64,000 nucleotides of DNA, from positions 124,001 to 188,000 of the forward strand of contig NW_027490177.1 in NCBI RefSeq assembly GCF_050948175.1, read 5' to 3'. This document shows positions 11,121-26,300 of this stretch, piece by piece (position 1 is the first letter of the stretch; each line of letters begins with the position of its first letter). Source of the stretch: Xylocopa sonorina. Taxonomy: Eukaryota; Arthropoda; Insecta; Hymenoptera; Apidae. Position numbers and translations under genes: made by a program. The notes beneath the pieces are model-generated. The model did not search any database and was not told where the DNA came from. It saw only the letters and a list, made by a program, of their open reading frames with translations.

Positions 11121-14100
11121 TTGCAAATGTCTACCTATCGTAGCAATAGTGTTCTAATGCTTCTTAAAACGCGATATCCCATCTCATTTCTATGTTTCAT
11201 GGTAAGATATAACATGATTTGCGAAGTGTTATGTATTCCTCGTCTACACTTCAAATGAATGTAAATGCGACACTTCTTTGCTAGGAAATAGCGTTTGCAA
11301 ATGTCTACCTATCGTAGCAATAGTGTTCTAATGCTTCTTAAAACGCGATATCGCATCTCATTTCTATGTTTCATGGTAAGATATAATATGATTTGCGAAG
11401 TATCACGTATTCCTCGTCTACACTTCAAATGAATGTAAATGCGACACTTCCTTGCTAGGAAATAGCGTCTGCAGATATCTACGTATCGTAGCAATAGAGT
11501 TCATATGATTCTTAAAACGAGATATTGCTTCTCATATCTATGTTTCCTGATAAGATATAATATTCATTGCGAAGTGTTATGCATTCCTCGTCTACGATTC
11601 AAATGAATGTAAATGCGACACCTCCTTGCAAGGAAATAGCGTTTGCAGATGTCTACGTATCGTAGCAATAGAGTTCATATGATTCTTAAAATGCGATATC
11701 GCATCTCATTTCTATGTTTCATGGTAAGATATAACATGATTTGCGAAGTGTTATGTATTCCTCGTCTACACTTCAAATGAATGTGAATGCGATACTTCCT
11801 TGCTAGGAAATAGCGTTTGCAGATGTCTACGTATCGTAGCAATAGCTTTCTAATGCTTCTTAAAACGCGATATCGAATCTCATTTCTATGTTTCATGGTA
11901 AGATATAATATGATTTGCGAAGTGTCATGTATTTCTCGTCTACACTTCAAATGAATGTAAATGCGACACTTCCTTGCAAGGAAATAGCGTTTGCAGATGT
12001 CTACGTATCGAAGCAATAGAGTTCTTATGATTCTTAAAACGCTATATTGCATCTCATTTCTACGTTTCATGGTAAGATATAATATTCATTGCGAAGTGTT
12101 ATGCATTCCTCGTCTACGCTTCAAATGAATGTGAATGCGACACTTCCTCGCTAGGAAATAGCGTTTGCAGATATCTACGTATCGAAGCAATAGCTTTCTA
12201 ATGCTTCTTAAAACGCGATATCGAATCTCATTTCTATGTTTCATGGTAAGATATAATATGATTTGCGAAGTATCATGTATTCCTCGTCTACACTTCAAAT
12301 GAATGTAAATGCGACACTTCCTTGCTAGGAAATAGCGTCTGCCGATGTCTAGGTATCGTAGCAATAGAGTTCTAATGCTACTTAAAACGCGACATCGCAT
12401 CTCATTTCTATGCTTCATGGTAAGATATAATATGATTTGCGAAGTGTTATGTATTCCTCGTCTACGATTCAAATGAATGTAAATGCGACACTTCCTTGCA
12501 AGGAAATAGCGTTTGCAAATGTCTGCCTATCGTAGCAATAGTGTTCTAATGCTTCTTAAAACGCGATATCGCATCTCATTTCTATGTTTCATGGTAAGAT
12601 ATAATATGATTTGCGAAGTGTCATGTATTCCTCGTCTACACTTCAAATGAATGTAAATGCGACACTTCCTTGCAAGGAAATAGCGTCTGCAGATGTCTAG
12701 GTATCGTAGCAATAGCTTTCTAATGCTTCTTAAAACGCGATAACGCATCTCATTTCTATGTTTCATGGTAAGATATAATATGATTTGCGAAGTGTTATGT
12801 ATTCCTCGTCTACATTTCAAATGAAATAAATGCGACACTTCCTTGCAAGGAAATAGCGATTGCAGATGTCTACGTATCGTAGCAATAGAGTTCATATGAT
12901 ACTTAAAACGCGATATCGCTTCTCATTTCTATGTTTCATGGTAAGATATAACATGATTTGCGAAGTGTTATGCATTCCTCGTCTACACTTCAAATGAATG
13001 TGAATGCGATACTTCCTCGCTAGGAAATAGCGTTTGCATATGTCTACGTATCGTAGCAATAGCTTCCTAATGCTTCTTAAAACGCTATGTCGAATCTCAT
13101 TTCTATGTTTCATGGTAAGATATAATATGATTTACGAAGTGTCATGTATTTCTCGTCTACACTTTAAATGAATGTAAATGCGACACTTCCTTGCAAGGAA
13201 ATAGCGTTTACAGATGTCTACGTATCGTAGCAATAGAGTTCATATGATTCTTAAAACGCGATATCGCATCTCATTTCTATGTTTCATGGTAAGATATAAC
13301 ATGATTTGCGAAGTGTTATGTATTCCTCGTCTACACTTCAAATGAATGTAAATGCGACAATTCTTTGCTAGGAAATAGCGTTTGCAAATGTCTACCTATC
13401 GTAGCAATAGTGTTCTAATGCTTCTTAAAACGCGATATCGCATCTCATTTCTATGTTTCATGGTAAGATATAACATGATTTGCGAAGTATCATGTATTCC
13501 TCGTCTACACTTCAAATGAATGTTAATGCGACACTTCCTTGCAAGGAAATAGCGTCTGCAGATGTCTAGGTATCGTAGCAATAGATTTCTAATGCTACTT
13601 AAATCGCGATATCGCATCTCATTTCTATGTTTCATGGTAAGATATAACATGATTTGCGAAGTGTTATGTATTCCTCGTCTACACTTCAAATGAATGTGAA
13701 TGCGATACTTCCTCGCTAGGAAATAGCGTTTGCAGATGTCTACGTATCGTAGCAATAGCTTTCTAATGCTTCTTAAAACGCGATATCGAATCTCATTCCT
13801 ATGTTTCATGGTAAGATATAATATGATTTGCGAAGTGTCATGTATTTCTCGTCTACACTTCAAATGAATGTAAATGCGACACTTCCTTGCAAGGAAATAG
13901 CGTTTACAGATGTCTACCTATCGTAGCAATAGTGTTCTAATGCTTCTTAAAACGCGATATCGCATCTCATTTCTATGTTTCATGGTAAGATATAATATGA
14001 TTTGCGAAGTATCATGTATTCCTCGTCTACACTTCAAATGAATGTAAATGCGACACTTCTTTGCTAGGAAATAGCGTTTGCAAATGTCTACCTATCGTAG

Positions 14101-17100
14101 CAATAGTGTTCTAATGCTTCTTAAAACGCGATATCGCATCTCATTTCTATGTTTCATGGTAAGATATAACATGATTTGCGAAGTGTTATGTATTCCTCGT
14201 CTACACTTCAAATGAATGTAAATGCGACACTTCTTTGCTAGGAAATAGCGTTTCCAAATGTCTACCTATCGTAGCAATAGTGTTCTAATGCTTCTTAAAA
14301 CGCGATATCGCATCTCATTTCTATGTTTCATGGTAAGATATAATATGGTTTGCGAAGTATCATGTATTCCTCGTCTACGATTCAAATGAATGTAAATGCG
14401 ACACTTCCTTGCTAGGAAATAGCGTCTGCCGATGTCTAGGTATCGTAGCAATAGAGTTCTAATGCTACTTAAAACGCGATATCGCATCTCATTTCTATGC
14501 TTCATGGTAAGATATAATATGATTTGCGAAGTGTTATGTATTCCTCGTCTACGATTCAAATGAATGTAAATGCGACACTTCCTTGCAAGGAAATAGCGTT
14601 TGCAGATGTCTACGTATCGTAGCAATAGAGTTCTTATGATTCTTAAAACGCGATATCGCATCTCATTTCTATGTTTCATGGTAAGATATAATATGATTTG
14701 CGAAGTGTTATGTATTCCTCGTCTACATTTCAAATGAAAGTAAATGCGACACTTCCTTGCAAGGAAATAGCGATTGCAGATGTCTACGTATCGTAGCAAT
14801 AGAGTTCATATGATTCTTAAAACGCGATATCGCATCTCATTTCTATGTTCCATGGTAAGCTATAACATGATTTGCGAAGTGTTATGTATTCCTCGTCAAC
14901 ACTTCAAATGAATGTGAATGCGATACTTCCTCGCTAGGAAATAGCGTTTGCAGATGTCTACGTATCGTAGCAATAGCTTTCTAATGCTTCTTAAAACGCG
15001 ATATCAAATCTCATTTCTATGATTCATGGTAAGATATAATATGATTTGCGAAGTGTCATGTATTCCTCGTCTACACTTCAAATGAATGTAAATGCTACAC
15101 TTCCTTGGAAGGAAATAGCGTTTGCAGATGTCTACGTATCGAAGCAATAGAGTTCAAATGCTTCTTAAAACGCGATATCGCATCTCATCTCTATGTTTCA
15201 TGGTAAGATATAATATGATTTGCGAAGTATCACGTATTCCTCGTCTACACATCAAATGAATGTAAATGCGACACTTCCTTGCTAGGCTATATCGTCTGCA
15301 GATGTCTACGTAGCGTAGCAATAGAGTTCATATGATTCTTAAAGCGAGATATTGCATCTCATATCTATGTTTCCTGATAAGATATAATATTCATTGCGAA
15401 GTGTTATGCATTCCTCGTCTACGATTCAACTGAATGTAAATGCGACACTTCCTTGCAAGGAAATAGCGATTGCAGATGTCTACGTATCGTAGCAATAGAG
15501 TTCATATGATTCTTAAAACGCGATATCACATCTCATTTCTATGTTTCATGGTAAGATATAATATGATTTGCGAAGTGTTATGTATTCCTCGTCTACACTT
15601 CAAATGAATGTGAATGCGATACTTCCTCGCTAGGAAATAGCGTTTGCAGATGTCTACGTATCGTAGCAATAGTGTTCTAATGCTTCTTAAAACGCGATAT
15701 CGCATCTCATTTCTATGTTTCATGGTAAGATATAATATGATTTGCGAAGTATCATGTATTCCTCGTCTACACTTCAAATGAATGTAAATGCGACACTCCT
15801 TTGCTAGGAAATAGCGTTTGCAAATGTCTACCTATCGTAGCAATAGTGTTCTAATGCTTCTTAAAACGCGATATCCCATCTCATTTCTATGTTTCATGGT
15901 AAGATATAACATGATTTGCGAAGTGTTATGTATTCCTCGTCTACACTTCAAATGAATGTAAATGCGACACTTCTTTGCTAGGAAATAGCGTTTGCAAATG
16001 TCTACCTATCGTAGCAATAGTGTTCTAATGCTTCTTAAAACGCGATATCGCATCTCATTTCTATGTTTCATGGTAAGATATAATATGGTTTGCGAAGTAT
16101 CATGTATTCCTTGTCTACACTTCAAATGAATGTTAATGCGACAATTCCTTGCTAGGAAATAGCGTCTGCAGATGTCTAGGTATCGTAGCAATAGAGTTCT
16201 AATGCTACTTAAAACGCGACATCGCATCTCATTTCTATGCTTCATGGTAAGATATAATATGATTTGCGAAGTGTTATGTATTCCTCGTCTATGATTCAAA
16301 TGAATGTAAATGCGACACTTCCTTGCAAGGTAATAGCGTTTGCAAATGTCTACCTATCGTAGCAATAGTGTTCTAATGCTTCTTAAAACGCGATATCGCA
16401 TCTCATTTCTATGTTTCATGGTAAGATATAATATGATTTGCGAAGTGTCATGTATTCCTCGTCTACTCTTCAAATGAATGTAAATGCGACACTTCCTTGC
16501 AAGGAAATAGCGTCTGCAGATGTCTAGGTATCGTAGCAATAGCTTTCTAATGCTTCTTAAAACGCGATAACGCATCTCATTTCTATGTTTCATGGTAAGA
16601 TATAATATGATTTGCGAAGTGTTATGTATTCCTCGTCTACATTTCAAATGAAATAAATGCGACACTTCCTTGCAAGGAAATAGCGATTGCAGATGTCTAC
16701 GTATCGTAGCAATAGAGTTCATATGATTCTTAAAACGCGATATCGCATCTCATTTCTATGTTTCATGGTAAGATATAATATTCATTGCGAAGTGTTATGC
16801 ATTCCTCGTCTACGATTCAAATGAATGTAAATGCGACACTTCCTTGCAAGGAAATAGCGTTTGCAGATGTCTACGTATCGTAGCAATAGAGTTCTTATGA
16901 TTCTTAAAACGCGATATCGCATCTCATTTCTATGTTTCATGGTATGATATAATATGATTTGCGAAGTGTTATGTATTCCTCGTCTACACTTCAAATGAAA
17001 GTAAATGCGACACTTACTTGCAAGGAAATAGCGATTGCAGATGTCTACGTATCGTAGCAATAGTGTTCATATGATTCTTAAAACGCGATATCGCATCTCA

Positions 17101-17271
17101 TTTCTATGTTTCATGGTAAGATATAATATGATTTGCGAAGTGTTATGTATTCCTCGTCTACACTTCAAATGAAAGTAAATGCGACACTTCCTTGCAAGGA
17201 AATAGCGATTGCAGATGTCTACGTATCGTAGCAATAGAGTTCATATGATACTTAAAACGCGATATCGCTTC

Positions 17272-17382
17272 TCATTTCTATGTTTCATGGTAAGATATAA
17301 CATGATTTGCGAAGTGTTATGTATTCCTCGTCTACACTTCAAATGAATGTGAATGCGATACTTCCTCGCTAGGAAATAGCGT
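17272..17382 (+). repeat. 111-bp homology at the duplication junction
   Basis: Positions 17272-17382 match both 2137-2247 (start of copy 1) and 32407-32517 (just after copy 2). This is the stretch of shared sequence in which the exchange that made the 15-kb tandem duplication most simply occurred. Left of it the sequence follows the 17-kb flank type ('gatacttaaaac'); right of it the sequence follows the 2.2-kb type ('gtctgcag', 'ctaggtatcg'). Confidence 0.8.
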
Positions 17383-20300
17383 CTGCAGATGTCTAGGTAT
17401 CGTAGCAATAGAGTTCTAATGCTTCTTAAAACGCGATATCGCAACTCATTTCTATGTTTCATGGTAAGATATAATATGATTTGCGAAGTATCATGTATTC
17501 CTCGTCTACACTTCAAATGAATGTGAATGCGACACTTCCTCGCTGGGAAATGGCGTTTGCAGATGTCTACGTATCGTAGCAATTGATTTCTAATGCTTCT
17601 TAAAACGCGATATCGCATCTCATTTCTATGTTTAATGGTAAGATATAATATGATTGGCGAAGTGTTATGTATTCCTCGTCTACACTTCAAATGAATGTAA
17701 ATGCGACACTTCCTTGCTAGGAAATAGCGTTTGCAGATGTCTACGTATCGAAGCAATAGAGTTTAAATGCTTCTTAAAACGAGATATTGCATCTTATATC
17801 TATGTTTCATGATAAGATATAATATTCATTGCGAAGTGTCATGCATTCCTCGTCTACGATTCAAATGAATGTAAATGCGACACTTCCTTGCAAGGAAATA
17901 GCGTTTGCAGATGTCTACGTATCGTAGCAATAGAGTTCTAATGCTTCTTAAAACGCGATATTGCATCTCATTTCTATTTTTCATGGTAAGATATAATATG
18001 ATTTGCGAAGTGTTATCTATTCCTCGTGAACACTTCAAATGAATGTAAATGCGACACTTCCTTGCAAGGAAATAGCGATTGCAGATGTCTACGTATCGTA
18101 GCAATAGAGTTCAAATGCTTCTTAAAACGAGATATTGCATCTCATATCTATGTTTCATGATAAGATATAATATTCATTGCGAAGTGTTATGTATTCCTCG
18201 TCTACACTTCAAATGAATGTAAATGCGACACTTCCTTGCTAGGAAATAGCGTCTGCAGATGTCTAGGTATCGTAGCAATAGAGTTCTAATGCTACTTAAA
18301 ACGCGATATCGCATCTCATTTCTATGTTTCATGGTAAGATATAATATTCATTGCGAAGTGTTATGCATTCCTCGCCTACGATTCAAATGAATGTAAATGC
18401 GACACTCCCTTGCAAGGAAATAGCGTTTGCAGATGTCTACGTATCGTAGCAATAGAGTTCATATGATTCCTAAAACGCGATATCGCATATCATTTCTATG
18501 TTTCATGGTAAGATATAACATGATTTGCGAAGTGTTATGTATTCCTCGTCTACACTTCAAATGAATGTGAATGCGATACTTCCTCGCTAGGAAATAGCGT
18601 CTGCAGATGTCTAGGTATCGTAGCAATAGAGTTCTAATGCTTCTTAAAACGCGATATCGCAACTCATTTCTATGTTTCATGGTAAGATATAATATGATTT
18701 GCGAAGTGCTATGTATTCCTCGTCTACACTTCAAATGAATGTAAATGCGACACTTCCTTGCACGGATATAGCGATTGCAGATGTCTACGTATCGTAGCAA
18801 CAGAGTTCATATGATTCCTAAAACGCGATATCGCATCTCATTTCTATGTTTCATGGTAGGATATAACATGATTTGCGAAGTGTTATGTATTCCTCGTCTA
18901 CACTTCAAATGAATGTGAATGCGATGCTTCCTCGCTAGGAAATAGCGTTTGCAGATGTCTACGTATCGTAGCAATAGCTTTCTAATGCTTCTTAAAATGC
19001 GATAACGAATCTCATTTCTAAGTTTCATGGTAAGATATAATATGATTTGCGAAGTGTTATGTATTCCTCGTCTACACTTCAAATGAAAGTAAATGCGACA
19101 CTTCCTTGCTAGGAAATAGCGTTTGCAGATGTCTACGTATCGAAGCAATAGAGTTCAAATGCTTCTTAAAACGAGATATTGCATCTCATATCCATGTTTC
19201 ATAATAAGATATAATATTCATTGCGAAGTGTTATGCATTCCTCGTCTACGATTCAAATGAACGTAAATGCGACACTTCCTTGCAAGGAAATAGCTTTTGC
19301 AGATGTGTACGTATCGTAGCAATAGAGTTCTAATGCTTCTTAAAACGCGATATCGAATCTCATTTCTATGTTTCATGGTAAGATATAATATGATTTGCGA
19401 AGTGTTATGTATTCCTCGTCTACACTTCAAATGAATGTAAATGCGACACTTCCTTGCACGGATATAGCGATTGCAGATGTCTACGTATCGTAGCAATAGA
19501 GTTCATATGATTCCTAAAACGCGATATCGCATCTCATTTCTATGTTTCATGGTAAGATATAACATGATTTGCGAAGTGTTATGTATTCCTCGTCTACACT
19601 TCAAATGAATGTGAATGCGATGCTTCCTCGCTAGGAAATAGCGTTTGCAGATGTCTACGTATCGTAGCAATAGCTTTCTAATGCTTCTTAAAATGCGATA
19701 TCGAATCTCATTTCTATGTTTCATGGTAAGATATAATATGATTTGCGAAGTGTTATGTATTCCTCGTCTACACTTCAAATGAAAGTAAATGCGACACTTC
19801 CTTGCTAGGAAATAGCGTTTGCAGATGTCTACGTATCGAAGCAATAGGGTTCAAATGCTTCTTAAAACGAGATAACGAATCTCATTTCTATGTTTCATGG
19901 TAAGATATAATATGATTTGCGAAGTGTTATGTATTCCTCGCCTACACTTTAAATGAATGTAAATGCGACACTTCTCTGCTAGGAAATAGCGTTTGCAAAT
20001 GTCTACCTATCGTAGCAATAGTGTTCTAATGCTTCTTAAAACGCGATATCGCATCTCATTTCTATGTTTCATGGTAAGATATAATATGATTTGCGAAGTA
20101 TCACGTATTCCTCGTCTACACTTCAAATGAATGTAAATGCGACACTTCCTTGCTAGGAAATAGCGTCTGCAGATATCTACGTATCGTAGCAATAGAGTTC
20201 ATATGATTCTTAAAACGAGATATTGCTTCTCATATCTATGTTTCCTGATAAGATATAATATTCATTGCGAAGTGTTATGCATTCCTCGTCTACGATTCAA

Positions 20301-23300
20301 ATGAATGTAAATGCGACACCTCCTTGCAAGGAAATAGCGTTTGCAGATGTCTACGTATCGTAGCAATAGAGTTCATATGATTCTTAAAACGCGATATCGC
20401 ATCTCATTTCTATGTTTCATGGTAAGATATAACATGATTTGCGAAGTGTTATGTATTCCTCGTCTACACTTCAAATGAATGTGAATGCGATACTTCCTTG
20501 CTAGGAAATAGCGTTTGCAGATGTCTACGTATCGTAGCAATAGCTTTCTAATGCTTCTTAAAACGCGATATCGAATCTCATTTCTATGTTTCATGGTAAG
20601 ATATAATATGATTTGCGAAGTGTCATGTATTTCTCGTCTACACTTCAAATGAATGTAAATGCGACACTTCCTTGCAAGGAAATAGCGTTTGCAGATGTCT
20701 ACGTATCGAAGCAATAGAGTTCTTATGATTCTTAAAACGCTATATTGCATCTCATTTCTACGTTTCATGGTAAGATATAATATTCATTGCGAAGTGTTAT
20801 GCATTCCTCGTCTACGCTTCAAATGAATGTGAATGCGACACTTCCTCGCTAGGAAATAGCGTTTGCAGATATCTACGTATCGAAGCAATAGCTTTCTAAT
20901 GCTTCTTAAAACGCGATATAGAATCTCATTTCTATGTTTCATGGTAAGATATAACATGATTTGCGAAGTGTTATGTATTCCTCGTCTACACTTCAAATGA
21001 ATGTAAATGCGACACTTCTTTGCTAGGAAATAGCGTTTCCAAATGTCTACCTATCGTAGCAATAGTGTTCTAATGCTTCTTAAAACGCGATATCGCATCT
21101 CATTTCTATGTTTCATGGTAAGATATAATATGGTTTGCGAAGTATCATGTATTCCTCGTCTACGATTCAAATGAATGTAAATGCGACACTTCCTTGCTAG
21201 GAAATAGCGTCTGCCGATGTCTAGGTATCGTAGCAATAGAGTTCTAATGCTACTTAAAACGCGATATCGCATCTCATTTCTATGCTTCATGGTAAGATAT
21301 AATATGATTTGCGAAGTGTTATGTATTCCTCGTCTACGATTCAAATGAATGTAAATGCGACACTTCCTTGCAAGGAAATAGCGTTTGCAGATGTCTACGT
21401 ATCGTAGCAATAGAGTTCTTATGATTCTTAAAACGCGATATCGCATCTCATTTCTATGTTTCATGGTAAGATATAATATGATTTGCGAAGTGTTATGTAT
21501 TCCTCGCCTACACTTTAAATGAATGTAAATGCGACACTTCTCTGCTAGGAAATAGCGTTTGCAAATGTCTACCTATCGTAGCAATAGTGTTCTAATGCTT
21601 CTTAAAACGCGATATCGCATCTCATTTCTATGTTTCATGGTAAGATATAATATGATTTGCGAAGTATCACGTATTCCTCGTCTACACTTCAAATGAATGT
21701 AAATGCGACACTTCCTTGCTAGGAAATAGCGTCTGCAGATATCTACGTATCGTAGCAATAGAGTTCATATGATTCTTAAAACGAGATATTGCTTCTCATA
21801 TCTATGTTTCCTGATAAGATATAATATTCATTGCGAAGTGTTATGCATTCCTCGTCTACGATTCAAATGAATGTAAATGCGACACCTCCTTGCAAGGAAA
21901 TAGCGTTTGCAGATGTCTACGTATCGTAGCAATAGAGTTCATATGATTCTTAAAACGCGATATCGCATCTCATTTCTATGTTTCATGGTAAGATATAACA
22001 TGATTTGCGAAGTGTTATGTATTCCTCGTCTACACTTCAAATGAATGTGAATGCGATACTTCCTTGCTAGGAAATAGCGTTTGCAGATGTCTACGTATCG
22101 TAGCAATAGCTTTCTAATGCTTCTTAAAACGCGATATCGAATCTCATTTCTATGTTTCATGGTAAGATATAATATGATTTGCGAAGTGTCATGTATTTCT
22201 CGTCTACACTTCAAATGAATGTAAATGCGACACTTCCTTGCAAGGAAATAGCGTTTGCAGATGTCTACGTATCGAAGCAATAGAGTTCTTATGATTCTTA
22301 AAACGCTATATTGCATCTCATTTCTACGTTTCATGGTAAGATATAATATTCATTGCGAAGTGTTATGCATTCCTCGTCTACGCTTCAAATGAATGTGAAT
22401 GCGACACTTCCTCGCTAGGAAATAGCGTTTGCAGATATCTACGTATCGAAGCAATAGCTTTCTAATGCTTCTTAAAACGCGATATCGAATCTCATTTCTA
22501 TGTTTCATGGTAAGATATAATATGATTTGCGAAGTATCATGTATTCCTCGTCTACACTTCAAATGAATGTAAATGCGACACCTCCTTGCAAGGAAATAGC
22601 GTTTGCAGATGTCTACGTATCGTAGCAATAGAGTTCATATGATTCTTAAAACGCGATATCGCATCTCATTTCTATGTTTCATGGTAAGATATAACATGAT
22701 TTGCGAAGTGTTATGTATTCCTCGTCTACACTTCAAATGAATGTGAATGCGATACTTCCTTGCTAGGAAATAGCGTTTGCAGATGTCTACGTATCGTAGC
22801 AATAGCTTTCTAATGCTTCTTAAAACGCGATATCGAATCTCATTTCTATGTTTCATGGTAAGATATAATATGATTTGCGAAGTGTCATGTATTTCTCGTC
22901 TACACTTCAAATGAATGTAAATGCGACACTTCCTTGCAAGGAAATAGCGTTTGCAGATGTCTACGTATCGAAGCAATAGAGTTCTTATGATTCTTAAAAC
23001 GCTATATTGCATCTCATTTCTACGTTTCATGGTAAGATATAATATTCATTGCGAAGTGTTATGCATTCCTCGTCTACGCTTCAAATGAATGTGAATGCGA
23101 CACTTCCTCGCTAGGAAATAGCGTTTGCAGATATCTACGTATCGAAGCAATAGCTTTCTAATGCTTCTTAAAACGCGATATCGAATCTCATTTCTATGTT
23201 TCATGGTAAGATATAATATGATTTGCGAAGTATCATGTATTCCTCGTCTACACTTCAAATGAATGTAAATGCGACACTTCCTTGCTAGGAAATAGCGTCT

Positions 23301-26300
23301 GCCGATGTCTAGGTATCGTAGCAATAGAGTTCTAATGCTACTTAAAACGCGACATCGCATCTCATTTCTATGCTTCATGGTAAGATATAATATGATTTGC
23401 GAAGTGTTATGTATTCCTCGTCTACGATTCAAATGAATGTAAATGCGACACTTCCTTGCAAGGAAATAGCGTTTGCAAATGTCTACCTATCGTAGCAATA
23501 GTGTTCTAATGCTTCTTAAAACGCGATATCGCATCTCATTTCTATGTTTCATGGTAAGATATAATATGATTTGCGAAGTGTCATGTATTCCTCGTCTACA
23601 CTTCAAATGAATGTAAATGCGACACTTCCTTGCAAGGAAATAGCGTCTGCAGATGTCTAGGTATCGTAGCAATAGCTTTCTAATGCTTCTTAAAACGCGA
23701 TAACGCATCTCATTTCTATGTTTCATGGTAAGATATAATATGATTTGCGAAGTGTTATGTATTCCTCGTCTACATTTCAAATGAAATAAATGCGACACTT
23801 CCTTGCAAGGAAATAGCGATTGCAGATGTCTACGTATCGTAGCAATAGAGTTCATATGATTCTTAAAACGCGATATCGCATCTCATTTCTATGTTTCATG
23901 GTAAGATATAATATTCATTGCGAAGTGTTATGCATTCCTCGTCTACGATTCAAATGAATGTAAATGCGACACTTCCTTGCAAGGAAATAGCGTTTGCAGA
24001 TGTCTACGTATCGTAGCAATAGTGTTCTAATGCTTCTTAAAACGCGATATCGCATCTCATTTCTATGTTTCATGGTAAGATATAACATGATTTGCGAAGT
24101 ATCATGTATTCCTCGTCTACACTTCAAATGAATGTTAATGCGACACTTCCTTGCAAGGAAATAGCGTCTGCAGATGTCTAGGTATCGTAGCAATAGATTT
24201 CTAATGCTACTTAAATCGCGATATCGCATCTCATTTCTATGTTTCATGGTAAGATATAACATGATTTGCGAAGTGTTATGTATTCCTCGTCTACACTTCA
24301 AATGAATGTGAATGCGATACTTCCTCGCTAGGAAATAGCGTTTGCAGATGTCTACGTATCGTAGCAATAGCTTTCTAATGCTTCTTAAAACGCGATATCG
24401 AATCTCATTCCTATGTTTCATGGTAAGATATAATATGATTTGCGAAGTGTCATGTATTTCTCGTCTACACTTCAAATGAATGTAAATGCGACACTTCCTT
24501 GCAAGGAAATAGCGTTTACAGATGTCTACCTATCGTAGCAATAGTGTTCTAATGCTTCTTAAAACGCGATATCGCATCTCATTTCTATGTTTCATGGTAA
24601 GATATAATATGATTTGCGAAGTATCATGTATTCCTCGTCTACACTTCAAATGAATGTAAATGCGACACTTCTTTGCTAGGAAATAGCGTTTGCAAATGTC
24701 TACCTATCGTAGCAATAGTGTTCTAATGCTTCTTAAAACGCGATATCGCATCTCATTTCTATGTTTCATGGTAAGATATAACATGATTTGCGAAGTGTTA
24801 TGTATTCCTCGTCTACACTTCAAATGAATGTAAATGCGACACTTCTTTGCTAGGAAATAGCGTTTCCAAATGTCTACCTATCGTAGCAATAGTGTTCTAA
24901 TGCTTCTTAAAACGCGATATCGCATCTCATTTCTATGTTTCATGGTAAGATATAATATGGTTTGCGAAGTATCATGTATTCCTCGTCTACGATTCAAATG
25001 AATGTAAATGCGACACTTCCTTGCTAGGAAATAGCGTCTGCCGATGTCTAGGTATCGTAGCAATAGAGTTCTAATGCTACTTAAAACGCGATATCGCATC
25101 TCATTTCTATGCTTCATGGTAAGATATAATATGATTTGCGAAGTGTTATGTATTCCTCGTCTACGATTCAAATGAATGTAAATGCGACACTTCCTTGCAA
25201 GGAAATAGCGTTCGCAGATGTCTACGTATCGTAGCAATAGAGTTCTTATGATTCTTAAAACGCGATATCGCATCTCATTTCTATGTTTCATGGTAAGATA
25301 TAATATGATTTGCGAAGTGTTATGTATTCCTCGTCTACATTTCAAATGAAAGTAAATGCGACACTTCCTTGCAAGGAAATAGCGATTGCAGATGTCTACG
25401 TATCGTAGCAATAGAGTTCATATGATTCTTAAAACGCGATATCGCATCTCATTTCTATGTTCCATGGTAAGCTATAATATGATTTGCGAAGTGCTATGTA
25501 TTCCTCGTCAACACTTCAAATGAATGTGAATGCGATACTTCCTCGCTAGGAAATAGCGTTTGCAGATGTCTACGTATCGTAGCAATAGCTTTCTAATGCT
25601 TCTTAAAACGCGATATCAAATCTCATTTCTATGATTCATGGTAAGATATAATATGATTTGCGAAGTGTCATGTATTCCTCGTCTACACTTCAAATGAATG
25701 TAAATGCTACACTTCCTTGGAAGGAAATAGCGTTTGCAGATGTCTACGTATCGAAGCAATAGAGTTCAAATGCTTCTTAAAACGCGATATCGCATCTCAT
25801 CTCTATGTTTCATGGTAAGATATAATATGATTTGCGAAGTATCACGTATTCCTCGTCTACACATCAAATGAATGTAAATGCGACACTTCCTTGCTAGGCA
25901 ATATCGTCTGCAGATGTCTACGTAGCGTAGCAATAGAGTTCATATGATTCTTAAAGCGAGATATTGCATCTCATATCTATGTTTCCTGATAAGATATAAT
26001 ATTCATTGCGAAGTGTTATGCATTCCTCGTCTACGATTCAACTGAATGTAAATGCGACACTTCCTTGCAAGGAAATAGCGATTGCAGATGTCTACGTATC
26101 GTAGCAATAGAGTTCATATGATTCTTAAAACGCGATATCACATCTCATTTCTATGTTTCATGGTAAGATATAATATGATTTGCGAAGTGTTATGTATTCC
26201 TCGTCTACACTTCAAATGAATGTGAATGCGATACTTCCTCGCTAGGAAATAACGTTTGCAAATGTCTACCTATCGTAGCAATAGTGTTCTAATGCTTCTT

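Larger units (their letters stand above)
2137..17271 (+). repeat. 15,135-bp higher-order block, copy 1 (87 monomers)
   Basis: This block is repeated head to tail immediately downstream. The shift is exactly 15,135 bp, equal to 87 x 174 minus 3, and the block holds three monomers with the 1-bp deletion (8646, 12821, 16648). Identity at this shift starts at 2137; 2134 and 2136 differ from 17269 and 17271. It runs to 17382. I saw no mismatch in any stretch compared. Rare private variants are present in both copies, including 'gaaataacg' near 11112, 'gtctgcctatcg' near 12520 and 'caaggtaatag' near 16326. Internally the block is a patchwork of shorter repeats, listed separately. Confidence 0.95.
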
